A stretch of DNA of 47,786 nt from CAZCDS01 sp964497585 (GTDB taxonomy: Bacteria; Desulfobacterota; Desulfomonilia; Desulfomonilales; Desulfomonilaceae), in the NCBI GenBank assembly GCA_964497585.1, contig CAZCDS010000051.1, positions 1-47,786 of the forward strand, given 5' to 3'. Positions 15,679-24,480 of the stretch are shown piece by piece. The translations under genes were made by a program, and so were the position numbers. The notes beneath the pieces are model-generated. The model had not been told where the DNA came from and ran no database searches. It saw nothing but the letters and a program-made list of their open reading frames with translations. How positions within the stretch are numbered: position 1 is the first letter of the stretch; the number at the start of each line of letters is the position of its first letter.

Positions 15679-16431
15679 ATGCTCTTCGGCGGGCACATCA
15701 AGTCACCTGATGACCTGGGCATGTTGCGGGATCTCCATTTCGATTTCGGCGAGCTGGTCTTCGGCGATGATGAAGACCGCATGTCCTGGAGGCATTCCGG
15801 AGTCAGGAGCCCTTTGGATTCGGGCTTCTTTCTCATCGCGCACGGCCCCGCTGAAGGGCCCCCGAACGATGCTGACCGGATTGTGAACAGGTATCTTCCG
15901 GCACTGAAGGACTCGGTGGAAACGGCCGCGATCATGGGCATGGACCTTCTCACGATCCACCTCTGGATGGACAGCCGCTTCGTCAAGCCTCGCACCATGG
16001 ATCTCAAGAAGGAGGTACTGCGAGACCTGGTCGGATATGCCGGCGAGAGGAAGGTTACCGTCTCCTTGGAGAACCTCTCCGAGCCTGCATCCGATCTGCA
16101 GCCTGTGATCGAGGCAATCCCCGGACTGGTGCTGACACTCGACGTGGGGCACGCGCAGCTTCTCACCAAGCAGAACCGCTCCTTCGAAATCATTGAGCAT
16201 CTCGGCGGTTGCATCCGACACGTGCATCTCCATGACAACCGGGGCGGTAAAGGTGCTGACGACGACCTGCACCTCCCCATCGGAGAAGGAATCATAGACT
16301 TCCCCGCAATCCTCAAAAGGCTCCTCACGGCCGGGTACGACGGTACCATGACCCTTGAACTGGAAATGGAAGACCTTGATTCCGCCAGACAATCGGTTCA
16401 GCGGATGATTGCCGGGACCCCGGATCTCTAG
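15679..16431 (+). CDS. Sugar phosphate isomerase/epimerase-like TIM-barrel protein
   Basis: A 250-residue protein of the xylose isomerase-like/AP endonuclease 2 TIM-barrel superfamily. Metal-site-like residues are seen in LTIHLWMD (His), VSLENLSEP (Glu), LTLDVGHAQL (Asp and His), HVHLHDNRGG (His and Asp) and the final TLELEMED (Glu). These match the order of ligands in the family. Substrate is not predictable: sugar phosphates, inositols and hydroxypyruvate are all used by relatives. The start at 15679 has only a weak ribosome site. It lies 72 bp upstream of the Dna2-like gene on the same strand, and could be part of that transcript. Confidence 0.88.
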   Translation: MLFGGHIKSPDDLGMLRDLHFDFGELVFGDDEDRMSWRHSGVRSPLDSGFFLIAHGPAEGPPNDADRIVNRYLPALKDSVETAAIMGMDLLTIHLWMDSRFVKPRTMDLKKEVLRDLVGYAGERKVTVSLENLSEPASDLQPVIEAIPGLVLTLDVGHAQLLTKQNRSFEIIEHLGGCIRHVHLHDNRGGKGADDDLHLPIGEGIIDFPAILKRLLTAGYDGTMTLELEMEDLDSARQSVQRMIAGTPDL

Positions 16432-16503
16432 CCATGTCACGCCTCGAGATTCCATTCGCGTATTCTTGTGTCCCCTGACCCTCTCTGTGATAGATTACCG
16501 ACC

Positions 16504-19503
16504 ATGGTCGACAATGGGGAAAACGGTTCGGTACAGGGACGGGTCACTCGGATCGCGTCTGAGCCTCAGAGAGCCAAACGAGGCGATTACCGCTTTCGCG
16601 GCCTGGAACTGGCCGACGCTCACGACGGTCCGAAGACCTTTCTCATCGTTCCGGAGGCCATGCAGGATTTCGGGCGCCAGGACCTGTATGAGTTCCCGCT
16701 CCTCTGCTGGGAATTCGCGGAAGTGGCAGCCTACGGCCTGGAGCTGAACAACCGGCTCGCGGACGGAACGTCGATCTACGCGGTCAAGCCCGACTCGGAG
16801 CTGGTGCTGGAACCTCGTCGGCTGGTGAGCGTAACAGAGGCAGTGGAGGCAGCTTTCTGCATCCGATCGGTGGATATACGGAACCGCGTCGGCCCGTCCG
16901 AGCCCTTCTGGATGGCCAAGGGCAAGCTGATCCACGATCTGTTCGATCATCTCGTCACAACGCGTGGTGACACTTCTCGGGAGAACTTCAACAGGGCATT
17001 TCGCCGGGCAAGGCCCGCCTTCATGGCCGCGCTCCCCGGATCCAAGGTATCTGTGGACGATCGAGCCTTTCAGGAAGAGGCATGGCGTCATTTTTGCAAT
17101 CTCGGTCGGTGGATCGAGCAAAATGATGTCGTCGCTCCCGCTGTGGCCGTGGAAATCGACGGGATGTCTTCCCGATGGGGATTGAAGGGTCGTGCCGACG
17201 CGCTCTTCGCGGCGGCCGGAGGGGTGACGATCCTCGAACTCAAGTCGGGGAAGGTTCCCGCGGATGAGCATCTGTTCCAGTTGTACGCCTACTGTCTCCT
17301 TTTTGAGAACGACCAAGGCGTCAGGCCTGACGGGCGGCTCCTCTATTCGGATTCCGGGCGATCAGAGGGAATGAGACCCTTTCACCGATGGTCGCTCATG
17401 CAAGGGCGAAACCGCGTTGTGTCCCTGAACTTTAGGTACACTTTTCCTCCGCTCATCGAAGGTGCTTATGGGGACTGCCCTCGGAGGAAACGGTGCTTCA
17501 ACCGGGGAGACTGCATCGAACTTAACGGTTCCGCGTCTCCGCGGAGGGAACCTTTGCTCCAGGGTGCTCGGAAAGAGTTCTATGATCGATGGTTCAGGCT
17601 GCTCTCACTGGAGTTGTGGGAAGCGGAAGGCGAGTTCGCACGGGTGCTCGACCCCGGCTCCCTCGTTGAGAGACTCGCTGAGGGGGTCACGACACGAATT
17701 CTCGAACTGGCATTTAAAGAGGATCCCGCCGCTCCCCGCGAATCCTCGTGCGGTTCCGACAGGTTGCCGGAGCATGCAGTACTCATGGTCGACGGTTCTT
17801 CGATCGACGCGAGTCCTGGTGATCTGGTCATCCTTCATCGGGGAGACCCCGCGTCCCGGGATGCCTTGAGGGCCAGGGTGACCGCGCGTGACCAGGGTAC
17901 TATTCACGTGAAGATCGTGTCCAGAGGAAGGACTATCGGGGAATCTCCGCCCGGCTCCCGGTCCGAGGAACGCTCCGATGTGGACGCTCCCTGGTACGTT
18001 GACACCGTTCCCTTCATACGGGCACGGGAGGCCTCAAGGCGAGCGCTCTACCGATTCCTCCGGCAAGCTGATCCCTCGGTTGTCCGCGTGCTCGTCGACG
18101 AAGACGATCAGCCGCGGGAACCTGAGTCGGATCAGGCTGACCACCCGGCCCCCTCGCGCTCCGGTCTGACCTCTGAGCCCGACGCTGCGGGCAGGAACGT
18201 CGAGTTTGAAGCCGCGGAGCCTGATTCTCCTGCGGATCTCGACGACCTGTGCTTTGCAGAAGGCCTGGACGCGGAGTTGAACGAGGATCAGGAGGCCGCG
18301 GTAAAGGCCGCGTTGGAGTGCGATCCGTACCACTTGATCCATGGCCCGCCGGGGACGGGCAAGACCCGAGTCCTTGCTCGCCTCATTCGGATCTGCCTGG
18401 ATAGAGGTGAGCAGGTACTCGTCGCATGTCCGACCAACGTTGCACTCGATCGGCTTCTCATTGCCCTGATTGACCTGGGAGCGAGAGATATGCTTCGCAT
18501 CGGAGGACGTTCGGCCGCCACATCGGAGCTGCAGAAGGTACTGGAGAGGCTCGGGAATATTCCGGTTCTCCTTGAGGATCTGTGTCTGACGGGGATCTCC
18601 TTTTCAGAATTGAGGACAAGGGTAGGTGCAACTTCTCTGATCGCCGCCACCGCGTACCAGTGTGCTTCCCACCCGCTCTTCATTCGGGAACGCTTTGACA
18701 GGGTTGTAATTGACGAGGCAGGACAACTGGATGAGCCCACCTGCCTCGGTCCGCTCGCCTTGGCTCCGAAGTTCGTTCTCGGAGGGGACCATTTGCAGCT
18801 TCCGCCGGTGGTCCGGAGAGTCGCAGGTGATGAATCCGCGCTTGCGGATCTTGAGCAGTCTCTGTTCGAGCGCCTTTTTTCGTCCTCGCCCTCTTCGAGG
18901 ATCTCCCGGCTACGGATGCAGTATAGGATGAATTCGGAAATCCAGGAGATTCCTTCACGGCTCTTCTACGACGGAACGCTCTTTCCGTCGCCCGAAGCTG
19001 CGCACCGCAGGATGTCAATGGACATCGGCTTTCCCGATGACCCCGCGATGCTCCGAATTCTCGACCCGAACCTTTCCGTCATCTTTGTCAACATCGAAGG
19101 TTCCGACAGCGGCAAGGCTAGGCCGGAGGAAGCACGATTCGCGGCGGAAATCGTTCGGAAGCTGCTAGCTGCGGGGATCCCCGCAGGCGAGATCGGACTG
19201 ATCACGCCGTACCGGGTTCAACAGGCGTTGATCCACGAGTTCCTCGCCGAAGAGGGGACCGCCGTGACCGTGGATACGGTGGACCGCTTCCAGGGAGGTG
19301 AGCGGGAAGTAATCATTCTCTCACTCGCCCGCTCAGACGGCGTAACCTCCTTTCTCGCGGACAGAAAGCGCCTGAACGTTTCTCTGAGCCGGGCGCGATC
19401 CAAGCTGATCCTGCTCGGACACGGGCCGGTCCTGGAGACCCATCCGCTTTTTCAGTCGTTGCTCAGCGGCCTGGAGCGCGTCTCAATCCCGGCCGAGAAG
19501 TAA
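16504..19503 (+). CDS. Dna2-like fusion: Cas4-type Fe-S nuclease plus SF1 helicase
   Basis: A 999-residue protein with the domain order of eukaryotic Dna2. Residues about 115-345 form a PD-(D/E)XK nuclease: His144 (KGKLIHDLFDH), Asp232 (LKGRADALF), Glu245 and Lys247 (TILELKSGK), and the HLFQLYAY motif. Cys119 plus CPRRKRCFNRGDC (Cys325, 331, 337) would hold a [4Fe-4S] cluster as in Dna2, AddB and Cas4, but spacing is C-x5-C-x5-C rather than C-x2-C-x5-C. A beta-rich segment (about 425-480) resembles the Dna2 barrel, followed by an acidic linker. Residues 590-999 are a UPF1/Dna2-type helicase: GPPGTGKT, VVIDEAGQ, GGDHLQLPP, MQYRMNSEIQ, VDRFQGGERE, NVSLSRARSK. All catalytic motifs look intact. 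GTG at 16468 is an alternative start; neither has a strong ribosome site. polA begins 48 bp downstream. Role inferred: flap or DNA-end processing. Confidence 0.92.
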   Translation: MVDNGENGSVQGRVTRIASEPQRAKRGDYRFRGLELADAHDGPKTFLIVPEAMQDFGRQDLYEFPLLCWEFAEVAAYGLELNNRLADGTSIYAVKPDSELVLEPRRLVSVTEAVEAAFCIRSVDIRNRVGPSEPFWMAKGKLIHDLFDHLVTTRGDTSRENFNRAFRRARPAFMAALPGSKVSVDDRAFQEEAWRHFCNLGRWIEQNDVVAPAVAVEIDGMSSRWGLKGRADALFAAAGGVTILELKSGKVPADEHLFQLYAYCLLFENDQGVRPDGRLLYSDSGRSEGMRPFHRWSLMQGRNRVVSLNFRYTFPPLIEGAYGDCPRRKRCFNRGDCIELNGSASPRREPLLQGARKEFYDRWFRLLSLELWEAEGEFARVLDPGSLVERLAEGVTTRILELAFKEDPAAPRESSCGSDRLPEHAVLMVDGSSIDASPGDLVILHRGDPASRDALRARVTARDQGTIHVKIVSRGRTIGESPPGSRSEERSDVDAPWYVDTVPFIRAREASRRALYRFLRQADPSVVRVLVDEDDQPREPESDQADHPAPSRSGLTSEPDAAGRNVEFEAAEPDSPADLDDLCFAEGLDAELNEDQEAAVKAALECDPYHLIHGPPGTGKTRVLARLIRICLDRGEQVLVACPTNVALDRLLIALIDLGARDMLRIGGRSAATSELQKVLERLGNIPVLLEDLCLTGISFSELRTRVGATSLIAATAYQCASHPLFIRERFDRVVIDEAGQLDEPTCLGPLALAPKFVLGGDHLQLPPVVRRVAGDESALADLEQSLFERLFSSSPSSRISRLRMQYRMNSEIQEIPSRLFYDGTLFPSPEAAHRRMSMDIGFPDDPAMLRILDPNLSVIFVNIEGSDSGKARPEEARFAAEIVRKLLAAGIPAGEIGLITPYRVQQALIHEFLAEEGTAVTVDTVDRFQGGEREVIILSLARSDGVTSFLADRKRLNVSLSRARSKLILLGHGPVLETHPLFQSLLSGLERVSIPAEK

Positions 19504-19509
19504 TCAAGT

Positions 19510-19526
19510 TTGGCCTAGACGGCCAA
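19510..19526 (+). promoter_or_regulatory. Hairpin between Dna2-like gene and polA
   Basis: TTGGCC-TAGAC-GGCCAA is a perfect 6-bp stem with a 5-base loop in the 48-bp spacer, ending about 25 nt before the polA ATG. There is no T tract, so read-through into polA is expected; it may mark an mRNA processing site. Confidence 0.35.
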
Positions 19527-19551
19527 CCGATCGGCCTTCCGAGAGGGTAAA

Positions 19552-22218
19552 ATGGCCAAGAAGCAGCAAGAGATTTACCTCATAGACGGCAGCTCGTACA
19601 TCTTTCGGGCCTACCACACCACCGGAACACTCTCCAATTCTATGGGCTTTCCCACAGGAGCGATTTTCGGATTCACCAACATGCTCCTCAAGACTCTGAA
19701 AGAGAGTCAAACGGATCGAGTCGCGATGGTCTTCGATTCCAGGGGTCCCACCTTCAGGCACGAGAAGTTCGAAGGGTACAAGGCAAATCGACCGCCGATG
19801 CCCGACGACCTCGGTCTTCAGATTCCGAGGATTCATGAGGTGGTCGAAGCCTACGGAGTCCCCTCACTCGCCTGCCAGGGGTACGAAGCGGACGACATCA
19901 TCGCGACTTTGACAGCTCAAGCCCGTTCCAAAGGCTGGAAGGTCGTGATCGTCTCCGGAGACAAGGACCTGATGCAAATCGTCGGAGATGACGTCAAAAT
20001 GTGGGATCCGCAACGCGACAAGGTCTACGACCCGGACGCGGTCAAGAAGAAGTTCGGCGTCAGCCCTGATAGGATACTTGATCTCCTCGCGCTTATGGGA
20101 GACGCGTCCGACAATGTTCCGGGCGTGCCGGGAATCGGACAAAAGACAGCGGCAAAGCTCCTCGATGAACATGAATCGATCGACGGTGTGTACGCAGACA
20201 TCGAGCACATCAAACGGAAGAAACTCCGGGAGAACCTGGCAGCCAATCAGGGTCAGGCGATGCTCAGCAAGGACCTCATCCGACTCGATGAAGCCGTGCC
20301 TCTGGAAGTGAGCGTCGACGACATCAAGATCGAGGAGCAGGACACGGAGCGACTCAGAGAACTCTTCAAGGAATTCGAATTCAAACGCCTGCTCGATACG
20401 CTTCCACCGGAGCGGGCCCTAGATTTCTCAGGCTATGTCACGATCACGGATTTGGACCAACTGGGCACATGGCTCGACCGAATGAGGAAATCCGGACGCT
20501 TCGCGGTTGACTTGGAAACGACTTCCCAGGAACCTGTCCGCGCGGAACTCGTCGGTATATCGATCAGCGGGGAGGCGGGCAAAGCGGCATATGTGCCCGT
20601 CGGCCACGTCGCGGGTGAGCAACTGCCCAAAGAGAAGGTGCTCGATGCCTTTAGGCCCATTCTCGAGGACGAGAGCCTGCAAAAGGTCGGCCAGAACATC
20701 AAGTATGACCTGGTCGTACTAAAAAAAGAGGGTGTTGATATCCGCGGCATCTCCTGCGACACTATGCTGGCTTCATACTTGCTCGATCCTTCGCGCAGAG
20801 GGCATTCCCTGGACGACCTCTCCAATTTGTTCCTCAATCATCAGATGATCCCCATCAAGGACCTCATCGGAACGGGCAAGAGTCAGATTCCTTTCTCAGA
20901 GGTGGACATCACCCGTGCGGCGGAGTACGCGTGTGAAGACGCGGACGTGACTTTCAGGGTGGGGGAGATTCTCTGCCCGAGAGTCGAAGAAGAGGGGCTC
21001 GGGGGCCTCTTCCGCGACGTGGAGCTTCCGCTCATCCCGATCCTCGCAGATATGGAACTCGCGGGGGTACGCGTGGACACGACCTATCTCAAACGACTCT
21101 CTGACGAATTCGGTAACTTGATCGAAAAGACCGAGGCAGAGATCTACGATCTCGCGGGTGAGACCTTCAACATCAATTCACCCAAGCAGCTCGGCCACAT
21201 TCTCTTCGACAGGTTGGGGCTCAAACCGATCAGGAAGACCAAGACGGGTCCGTCCACGTCCCTGGAGGTTCTGGAGCAACTCGCCCTGGAACATGATCTC
21301 CCGCGGAAGATTGTTGATTACCGATCAGTCTTCAAGCTCAAGTCAACCTATGCCGATGCGCTCGTGGAGCTGGTCAATCCTCGAACCGGACGGATTCACA
21401 CGTCATACAACCAGGCTGTCGCGGCTACGGGACGCCTCTCTTCATCCGACCCCAATCTCCAGAACATACCGGTCAGGACTCCAGAAGGAAGGAAGATCCG
21501 TGCAGCCTTTGTACCGGAGGACGGCTACCTCTTCGTATCGGCTGACTACTCTCAGATAGAGCTGCGCGTCATGGCTCATGTTTCCGGGGACGAAAGGCTC
21601 AGAGAAGCCTTTTCCTCGGGGGAAGACATTCACGCCATCACCGCGGCGAGCGTATTCGGCGTCCCGCCTGCGCATGTGACCCCGGATATGAGGCAGAAGG
21701 CCAAAGCCATCAATTTCGGCATCATGTTCGGCATGGGGCCGTTCAGGTTGGCCGGGCAGATCGGCGTGGGCATGGGGATGGCCAAGAAGTACCTGGAAGA
21801 CTACTATGCCACCTATTCAGGGGTGAAGCGCTTCATGGACGAACTACCCGCGGAAGCGGCCACACGAGGGTTCGTGACCACCTTCCTCGGAAGGAAGAGA
21901 TTTCTCCCGGATCTGAACAGCCCGAACAAGATAGCTCAGCAGGCCGCGCGCAGAATGGCAATTAACACCACGGTTCAGGGAAGCGCTGCCGACTTGATCA
22001 AAGTTGCCATGATCCGTGTCTCTGAGGCACTGAGCCGTGAGAAAGTCCCCGCGCGTATGATTCTTCAAGTGCATGACGAAATCATTCTCGAGGCACGGGC
22101 CGAGGCTGCCGACCAAGCTGCAGCCCTGTTGAAAAATGCAATGGAAAAATCCTATCGACTTGCGGTGCCCCTGGTCGTGGACACTGCGGTGGGGAAGAAC
22201 TGGGAAGAGGCACACTAA
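19552..22218 (+). CDS. polA: DNA polymerase I
   Basis: An 888-residue polymerase for Okazaki fragment maturation and gap repair. Domain 1 (about 1-290) is the FEN1-like 5' nuclease (YLIDGSSYIFRAYH, GYEADDIIATL, SGDKDLMQIV, GDASDNVPGVPGIG). Domain 2 (about 310-490) keeps the 3'-5' exonuclease acids (AVDLETTS, GQNIKYDLVVL, YACEDADVTF). Domain 3 has SADYSQIELRVMAHVSGD, QKAKAINFGIMFG and ILQVHDEI. In the O-helix the residue equivalent to Tyr766 of E. coli Pol I is Phe (NFGIMFG instead of NFGLIYG). The ATG has GAGAGGG upstream. Flanked tightly by the Dna2-like gene and by cinA, whose ATG directly follows the polA TAA. Confidence 0.98.
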   Translation: MAKKQQEIYLIDGSSYIFRAYHTTGTLSNSMGFPTGAIFGFTNMLLKTLKESQTDRVAMVFDSRGPTFRHEKFEGYKANRPPMPDDLGLQIPRIHEVVEAYGVPSLACQGYEADDIIATLTAQARSKGWKVVIVSGDKDLMQIVGDDVKMWDPQRDKVYDPDAVKKKFGVSPDRILDLLALMGDASDNVPGVPGIGQKTAAKLLDEHESIDGVYADIEHIKRKKLRENLAANQGQAMLSKDLIRLDEAVPLEVSVDDIKIEEQDTERLRELFKEFEFKRLLDTLPPERALDFSGYVTITDLDQLGTWLDRMRKSGRFAVDLETTSQEPVRAELVGISISGEAGKAAYVPVGHVAGEQLPKEKVLDAFRPILEDESLQKVGQNIKYDLVVLKKEGVDIRGISCDTMLASYLLDPSRRGHSLDDLSNLFLNHQMIPIKDLIGTGKSQIPFSEVDITRAAEYACEDADVTFRVGEILCPRVEEEGLGGLFRDVELPLIPILADMELAGVRVDTTYLKRLSDEFGNLIEKTEAEIYDLAGETFNINSPKQLGHILFDRLGLKPIRKTKTGPSTSLEVLEQLALEHDLPRKIVDYRSVFKLKSTYADALVELVNPRTGRIHTSYNQAVAATGRLSSSDPNLQNIPVRTPEGRKIRAAFVPEDGYLFVSADYSQIELRVMAHVSGDERLREAFSSGEDIHAITAASVFGVPPAHVTPDMRQKAKAINFGIMFGMGPFRLAGQIGVGMGMAKKYLEDYYATYSGVKRFMDELPAEAATRGFVTTFLGRKRFLPDLNSPNKIAQQAARRMAINTTVQGSAADLIKVAMIRVSEALSREKVPARMILQVHDEIILEARAEAADQAAALLKNAMEKSYRLAVPLVVDTAVGKNWEEAH

Positions 22219-23520
22219 ATGGACACGCCTGTGGAAGCCTGGATACTCACAATCGGAAACGAGATCATCAACGCGGTCATTACCGATACGAATCGGGAAG
22301 CCATCTCACGGGAACTCCGCCGGGTGGGCATTGCTACAGCGGGCATGTCATCGGTCGGGGACCATACGGGCCGCATCGCCGACGCAGTCCGAGCGGCCAT
22401 GGATAACGCCCCCATTACCGTCGCGTGCGGAGGGCTCGGCCCCACGGAAGACGACAAGACCTCCGTTGGTGTCGCCGAGTTCCTTGGGGTACCGCTGGAA
22501 TCGGACCCGGAACAACTCGCCAGGATTGAAGAGCGATTCCGTCAATGGGGGCGTCCCATGGCCGCGAGCAATGCCAAGCAGGCCATGTTCCCTAGAGGCG
22601 CTATTCCCATTCCCAACGACTACGGCACCGCTCCAGGGTTCATGATCGAGCGGGACGGGAAAATTGCTCAGTTCTTTCCCGGCGTGCCCCGAGAACTCAT
22701 CCGGATGCTGCGTGAACGCGGTATTCCCGAGATTCAGGCCCGCTTCGGCAGCTCCGATCAGATCTTCCTGACGAGGACGCTCCATGTGTACGGCCTCTCC
22801 GAGTCTAAACTGGGTGAGATCCTTTCGGACGTGGCCCAGGACGAACCTGATTTTCATCTCGCGTTCCTGCCGCGGTTCCCGATCATCCGGCTGAGAATGG
22901 ATGCGGGGGGGTACGACGAGGGCGATGTGAACCGCAAACTTGATGCGAAACAGCAAACCATCGAGGAAAGAATCCGGGAAAATATCATCTCGGATGACGG
23001 CCGTTCCATGGAAGAGGTTATCCTGCAGCTCCTCGAGGGCAAAGACTGGACTCTCGGCCTGGCCGAATCGATCACCGGAGGCATGATTGGGGGGATGATC
23101 ACCCGTGTTCCCGGCAGTTCCCGTTCATTCATGGGTTCCATCGTCAGTTACTCCAACGAGATGAAATCCCGGATATTAGGGGTTTCCGAGGAGACCATGC
23201 TCAATCATGGCGCGGTGTCTTACCCTTGTGCCCGGGAAATGGCTGTCGGCGCGCGCAGAGCAACAAATGCGGACGTGGGGCTTTCGGTGACCGGTATTGC
23301 AGGGCCGGACGGGGGAAGTCCGGACAAGCCGGTGGGAACCTTCTTCCTCGGGCTGGCCACCCCCGAAGTCGTCCTCACGAGAGGATTTGTGCTGCCCGGT
23401 ACTCGGGTTTGGGTCAGGACCCTCGCAGCCATGCAATGCCTCGACCTGCTGCGAAGACATCTGCTGGGCTACAGAATTCACGGCAAGGAGGATGTTGGAG
23501 GCCCCGCCGGCGGCGAATAG
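22219..23520 (+). CDS. cinA: CinA family nicotinamide-nucleotide amidohydrolase
   Basis: A 433-residue CinA protein. The N-terminal molybdopterin-binding-like (COG1058) domain, known as an ADP-ribose pyrophosphatase in relatives, has LTIGNEIINAVITDTN, ACGGLGPTEDDKT and FFPGVPREL. The C-terminal PncC domain, which deamidates nicotinamide mononucleotide, has LGLAESITGGMIGG, GSIVSYSNEMK and TGIAGPDGGSPDKPVGT. The usual AESCTGG reads AESITGG here, with the Cys replaced but the Ser kept. DNA ligase releases NMN in bacteria, so recycling beside polA is functionally sensible. Last gene of the plus-strand group; a hairpin with a T run follows. Confidence 0.96.
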   Translation: MDTPVEAWILTIGNEIINAVITDTNREAISRELRRVGIATAGMSSVGDHTGRIADAVRAAMDNAPITVACGGLGPTEDDKTSVGVAEFLGVPLESDPEQLARIEERFRQWGRPMAASNAKQAMFPRGAIPIPNDYGTAPGFMIERDGKIAQFFPGVPRELIRMLRERGIPEIQARFGSSDQIFLTRTLHVYGLSESKLGEILSDVAQDEPDFHLAFLPRFPIIRLRMDAGGYDEGDVNRKLDAKQQTIEERIRENIISDDGRSMEEVILQLLEGKDWTLGLAESITGGMIGGMITRVPGSSRSFMGSIVSYSNEMKSRILGVSEETMLNHGAVSYPCAREMAVGARRATNADVGLSVTGIAGPDGGSPDKPVGTFFLGLATPEVVLTRGFVLPGTRVWVRTLAAMQCLDLLRRHLLGYRIHGKEDVGGPAGGE

Positions 23521-23577
23521 ACCATTTCCTTTGTCCATTGCCAGGCGCAGGGACTGATGGAAAGCCAGGGATCCCGT

Positions 23578-23602
23578 GGCACGATGCCCCGCAGTGCCTT
23601 TT
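23578..23602 (+). terminator. Intrinsic terminator after cinA
   Basis: GGCAC (23578-23582) and TGC (23585-23587) pair with GCA and GTGCC (23591-23598) around a CCC loop with a 2-base bulge, giving 8 bp, followed directly by TTTT. It lies 58 nt past the cinA stop and probably ends the Dna2-like/polA/cinA transcript. Confidence 0.55.
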
Positions 23603-23654
23603 GGTACAACCCGAGAAGCTGTAAGCGTAATTCTAATCCGTGTACCAGACTAAT

Positions 23655-23668
23655 CGTCGCTAGCGACG
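23655..23668. repeat. 14-bp palindrome
   Basis: CGTCGCTAGCGACG is a perfect 14-bp palindrome in the gap after cinA. A second inverted repeat, TGGTACA (23602-23608) with TGTACCA (23641-23647), lies just before it. No gene overlaps. They may be protein-binding sites or an RNA fold. Confidence 0.35.
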
Positions 23669-23803
23669 CCAGAGGGAAGCGAATCACCAAGGTACTTATT
23701 GCCACTCAATGCAAGAACTCACCTGTTGATTGAGTTTGGCACCTTGGATACATCATGCCTCCCTGGGACGCCGGATCATGGAACCATGATCGGCTCGGGT
23801 CGA

Positions 23804-24022
23804 CTAGATCCCGCATCGGCGGCCGAAGGTGGCGCAATACGACTTGTTGATGCCCTTGTGGGTCGGACAAAAGAGTTCCGGTCTCCCTCTCCGCTCGGAC
23901 AGAGCAATGAACAGACGGTGTTGCTCCGGACAGTCGCACCCGTCTATCTTGACGGCGGGGTCCACATAAGACTCCTCTCCGAGTTCAGTAACTCCACGTA
24001 TGACGGTATCTTTTTCAAACAT
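23804..24022 (-). CDS. Small Cys-rich protein, unknown
   Basis: A 72-residue product starting at an ATG with GGAGG 6 nt upstream, the main reason to believe it. It contains GCDCPEQHRLF, LFCPTHKG, SYCATF and RRCGI: five Cys, plus His residues, in a pattern that could bind zinc or an iron-sulfur cluster. There is no signal peptide and I do not recognise the family. It stands alone on the minus strand, downstream of the outer membrane protein at 24481-25410 by 458 bp. Plus-strand open frames over the same DNA lack start signals. Confidence 0.5.
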   Translation of the reverse strand: MFEKDTVIRGVTELGEESYVDPAVKIDGCDCPEQHRLFIALSERRGRPELFCPTHKGINKSYCATFGRRCGI

Positions 24023-24480
24023 TGTAGCCTCCGAAGAAATCAGTGGTTAAACGTCGTCATGGTTTTTCTTGTCTCGTGCTCTAGGTAACCCTCATCATTG
24101 AAGCGCCAATGGCAAGAAGGAGGAAGGATTGGATTTGGCCTTGGAATTTCTCGGCAAGGCGACCGGAACATAGTGCCGCGACCCAGCAAGCGGCGCTCGA
24201 CACGGCTACTTGTCGTGCGATAAGTCAGGACTCTTTTCGCAGACATGCGGAATGGGACCTCAAGAGGTTAGAAGAGGAAGGCTGAAGCCGTGACCGGAAA
24301 TAAGTCAACCACGAGCACTCCAAGACTCCGAGAATCTCGAACGGGAAATAGATCACCGCTGGGTGGCTTTGCGTCAGGCGTTAGCTTGCTCGAGACCGGT
24401 AGGCTGAAAAGCCGGGCCCATAAACTGGCGTTCAACAGTATGGAAAGCTCATCCAAGAAAAATGCATCGGAGGCGGATTG
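24023..24480. other. Gene-free gap
   Basis: Two open frames here (65-68 codons, one on each strand) are Ser/Arg-rich with poor codon bias, and I do not accept them. No clear promoter, terminator or RNA gene was found. It should hold the promoter of the small Cys-rich gene, but I could not pick a convincing one. Confidence 0.4.

Noticed and set aside
15417..16349. 310-codon open frame on the minus strand
   Set aside because: It is antisense to the TIM-barrel gene, which has clear metal-site motifs, and its translation is Ser/Arg/Pro-rich with no ribosome site.
23478..23705. 75-codon minus-strand frame with a hydrophobic start
   Set aside because: It has no good ribosome site, and its second half is antisense to the end of cinA and the terminator.
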